Shown: piece by piece, positions 7,116 to 7,561 of the stretch
How the letters are laid out: the number at the start of each line of letters is the position of its first letter
How positions within the stretch are numbered: the first letter of the stretch is position 1
Assembly (NCBI GenBank): GCA_945870175.1
Contig: CAMBRJ010000130.1
Coordinates: forward strand, 1-7,561
Length of the DNA: 7,561 nt
Reading direction: 5' to 3'
Origin: Gemmatimonas phototrophica
GTDB taxonomy: Bacteria; Gemmatimonadota; Gemmatimonadetes; Gemmatimonadales; Gemmatimonadaceae
Notes under the pieces: generated by a model
What the model was told of the DNA's origin: nothing
The model's database searches: none
What the model saw: only the letters and a program-made list of their open reading frames with translations
Translations under genes and position numbers: made by a program

Positions 7116-7561
7116 AGCTTCTCACCGCCCGACGTCTCGCGAGCACCATGCTCGGTACCGTGCTTGGCACCGTGCTCACGTTGTCCCCTGGCCACGTTCA
7201 CGCGCAGTCATCGCCTCTCGTTGCCTCGCGCGGCCAGAAGTCCGTACCGGAGACGCGCCGTGAAGTCCGTGCCGTGAAAACGGGCGGACCCATTCGACTT
7301 GACGGCGTACTCGATGAGCCGGTGTGGACGACGGCCATACCCGCCGCTGACTTCATTCAGAGCGAGCCACTGACCGGACAGCCGGCGACCGAGGCCACCG
7401 AAGTCTGGGTGGCATTCGACGATGGCAATCTGTACATCGCCGCGAAGATGCATGACTCGCACCCCGAGTTGATGCTGGTCACGGACATCAAGAAGGACTT
7501 CAAGGAAGAGGATCAGGACGACTTTGAGGTGCTGCTCGATACGTTCGGCGATCGGCGTAAC
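7112..7561 (+). CDS. Secreted protein with N-terminal CBM9-like domain, DUF5916 type (3' partial)
   Basis: From the GTG at 7112 the frame is open for 150 codons to the window edge. The N-terminus (K2, R7, R8, hydrophobic core 9-24, HVHA ending at A31) is a strong signal peptide with a likely cut at A31-Q32. From about 60 the sequence has the family-9 carbohydrate-binding-like pattern: IRLDGVLDEPVW (61-72), a stretch of hydrophobic strands, VWVAFDDGNLYIAAKMHD (98-115), and DDFEVLLDTFGDRRN (136-150). This pattern is typical of proteins labelled carbohydrate-binding family 9-like/DUF5916, usually several hundred residues long with a beta-rich C-terminal domain thought to sit in the outer membrane. 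That part is outside the window. The real ligand of such domains is generally not known, so sugar binding should not be assumed. The start overlaps the M1 stop (GTGA), implying coupled translation. The in-frame ATG at 7148 would remove the positive N-terminus of the signal peptide and is less likely. Confidence 0.85.
   Translation, partial: MKLLTARRLASTMLGTVLGTVLTLSPGHVHAQSSPLVASRGQKSVPETRREVRAVKTGGPIRLDGVLDEPVWTTAIPAADFIQSEPLTGQPATEATEVWVAFDDGNLYIAAKMHDSHPELMLVTDIKKDFKEEDQDDFEVLLDTFGDRRN
7151..7174 (+). repeat. 12-base tandem duplication in the signal-peptide core
   Basis: Two adjacent units, CTCGGTACCGTG and CTTGGCACCGTG, differ at two third-codon positions and both encode Leu-Gly-Thr-Val (residues 14-17 and 18-21). 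It looks like an old in-frame duplication that lengthened the hydrophobic core of the export signal. The synonymous differences suggest that the protein sequence was kept. Confidence 0.6.

Overview
The window is GC-rich bacterial DNA with all six genes on the + strand, packed almost end to end. It reads as chromosomal. There are no RNA genes, CRISPR arrays, transposases or integrases, and no stretch without a gene is longer than about 95 bases. The gene mix (a large secreted S9 peptidase, a small secreted M1 peptidase, and a secreted CBM9-like protein of the DUF5916 type) resembles soil or sediment Gemmatimonadota. Acidobacteriota or Bacteroidota relatives are less likely given the base composition. 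This assignment is an inference from gene content and composition, not a proof.

Left part (1-2931): a threonine-synthesis operon. It begins inside the homoserine dehydrogenase part of a gene that is probably a fused aspartate kinase/homoserine dehydrogenase (thrA type). That gene overlaps threonine synthase (thrC) by 4 bases (ATGA). thrC in turn overlaps a short-chain dehydrogenase/reductase (SDR)-fold gene by 4 bases (GTGA). Homoserine made by the first enzyme is phosphorylated by a kinase not seen here, then converted to threonine by ThrC. The SDR-fold protein is the oddest item: its fold and C-terminal signature are intact, but three of the four catalytic tetrad positions and one glycine of the nucleotide loop are replaced.

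Middle (2932-3025): a 94-base spacer with a GC-rich inverted repeat and an 11-base direct repeat. This is the most likely boundary between transcription units, although no convincing promoter or terminator can be read.

Right part (3026-7561): an export and peptide-degradation group. It holds a DPP IV-like S9 serine peptidase with a signal peptide, then after 43 bases an M1 zinc aminopeptidase-like protein with a signal peptide or anchor. That gene overlaps by 4 bases (GTGA) the start of a secreted CBM9-like protein that runs off the window. The likely shared role is digestion of peptides outside the cytoplasm. I see no clearly new multi-gene system. The best candidates for follow-up are the degraded-active-site SDR coupled to thrC, the divergent S9 active-site motifs, and the coupled M1/CBM9-like pair.
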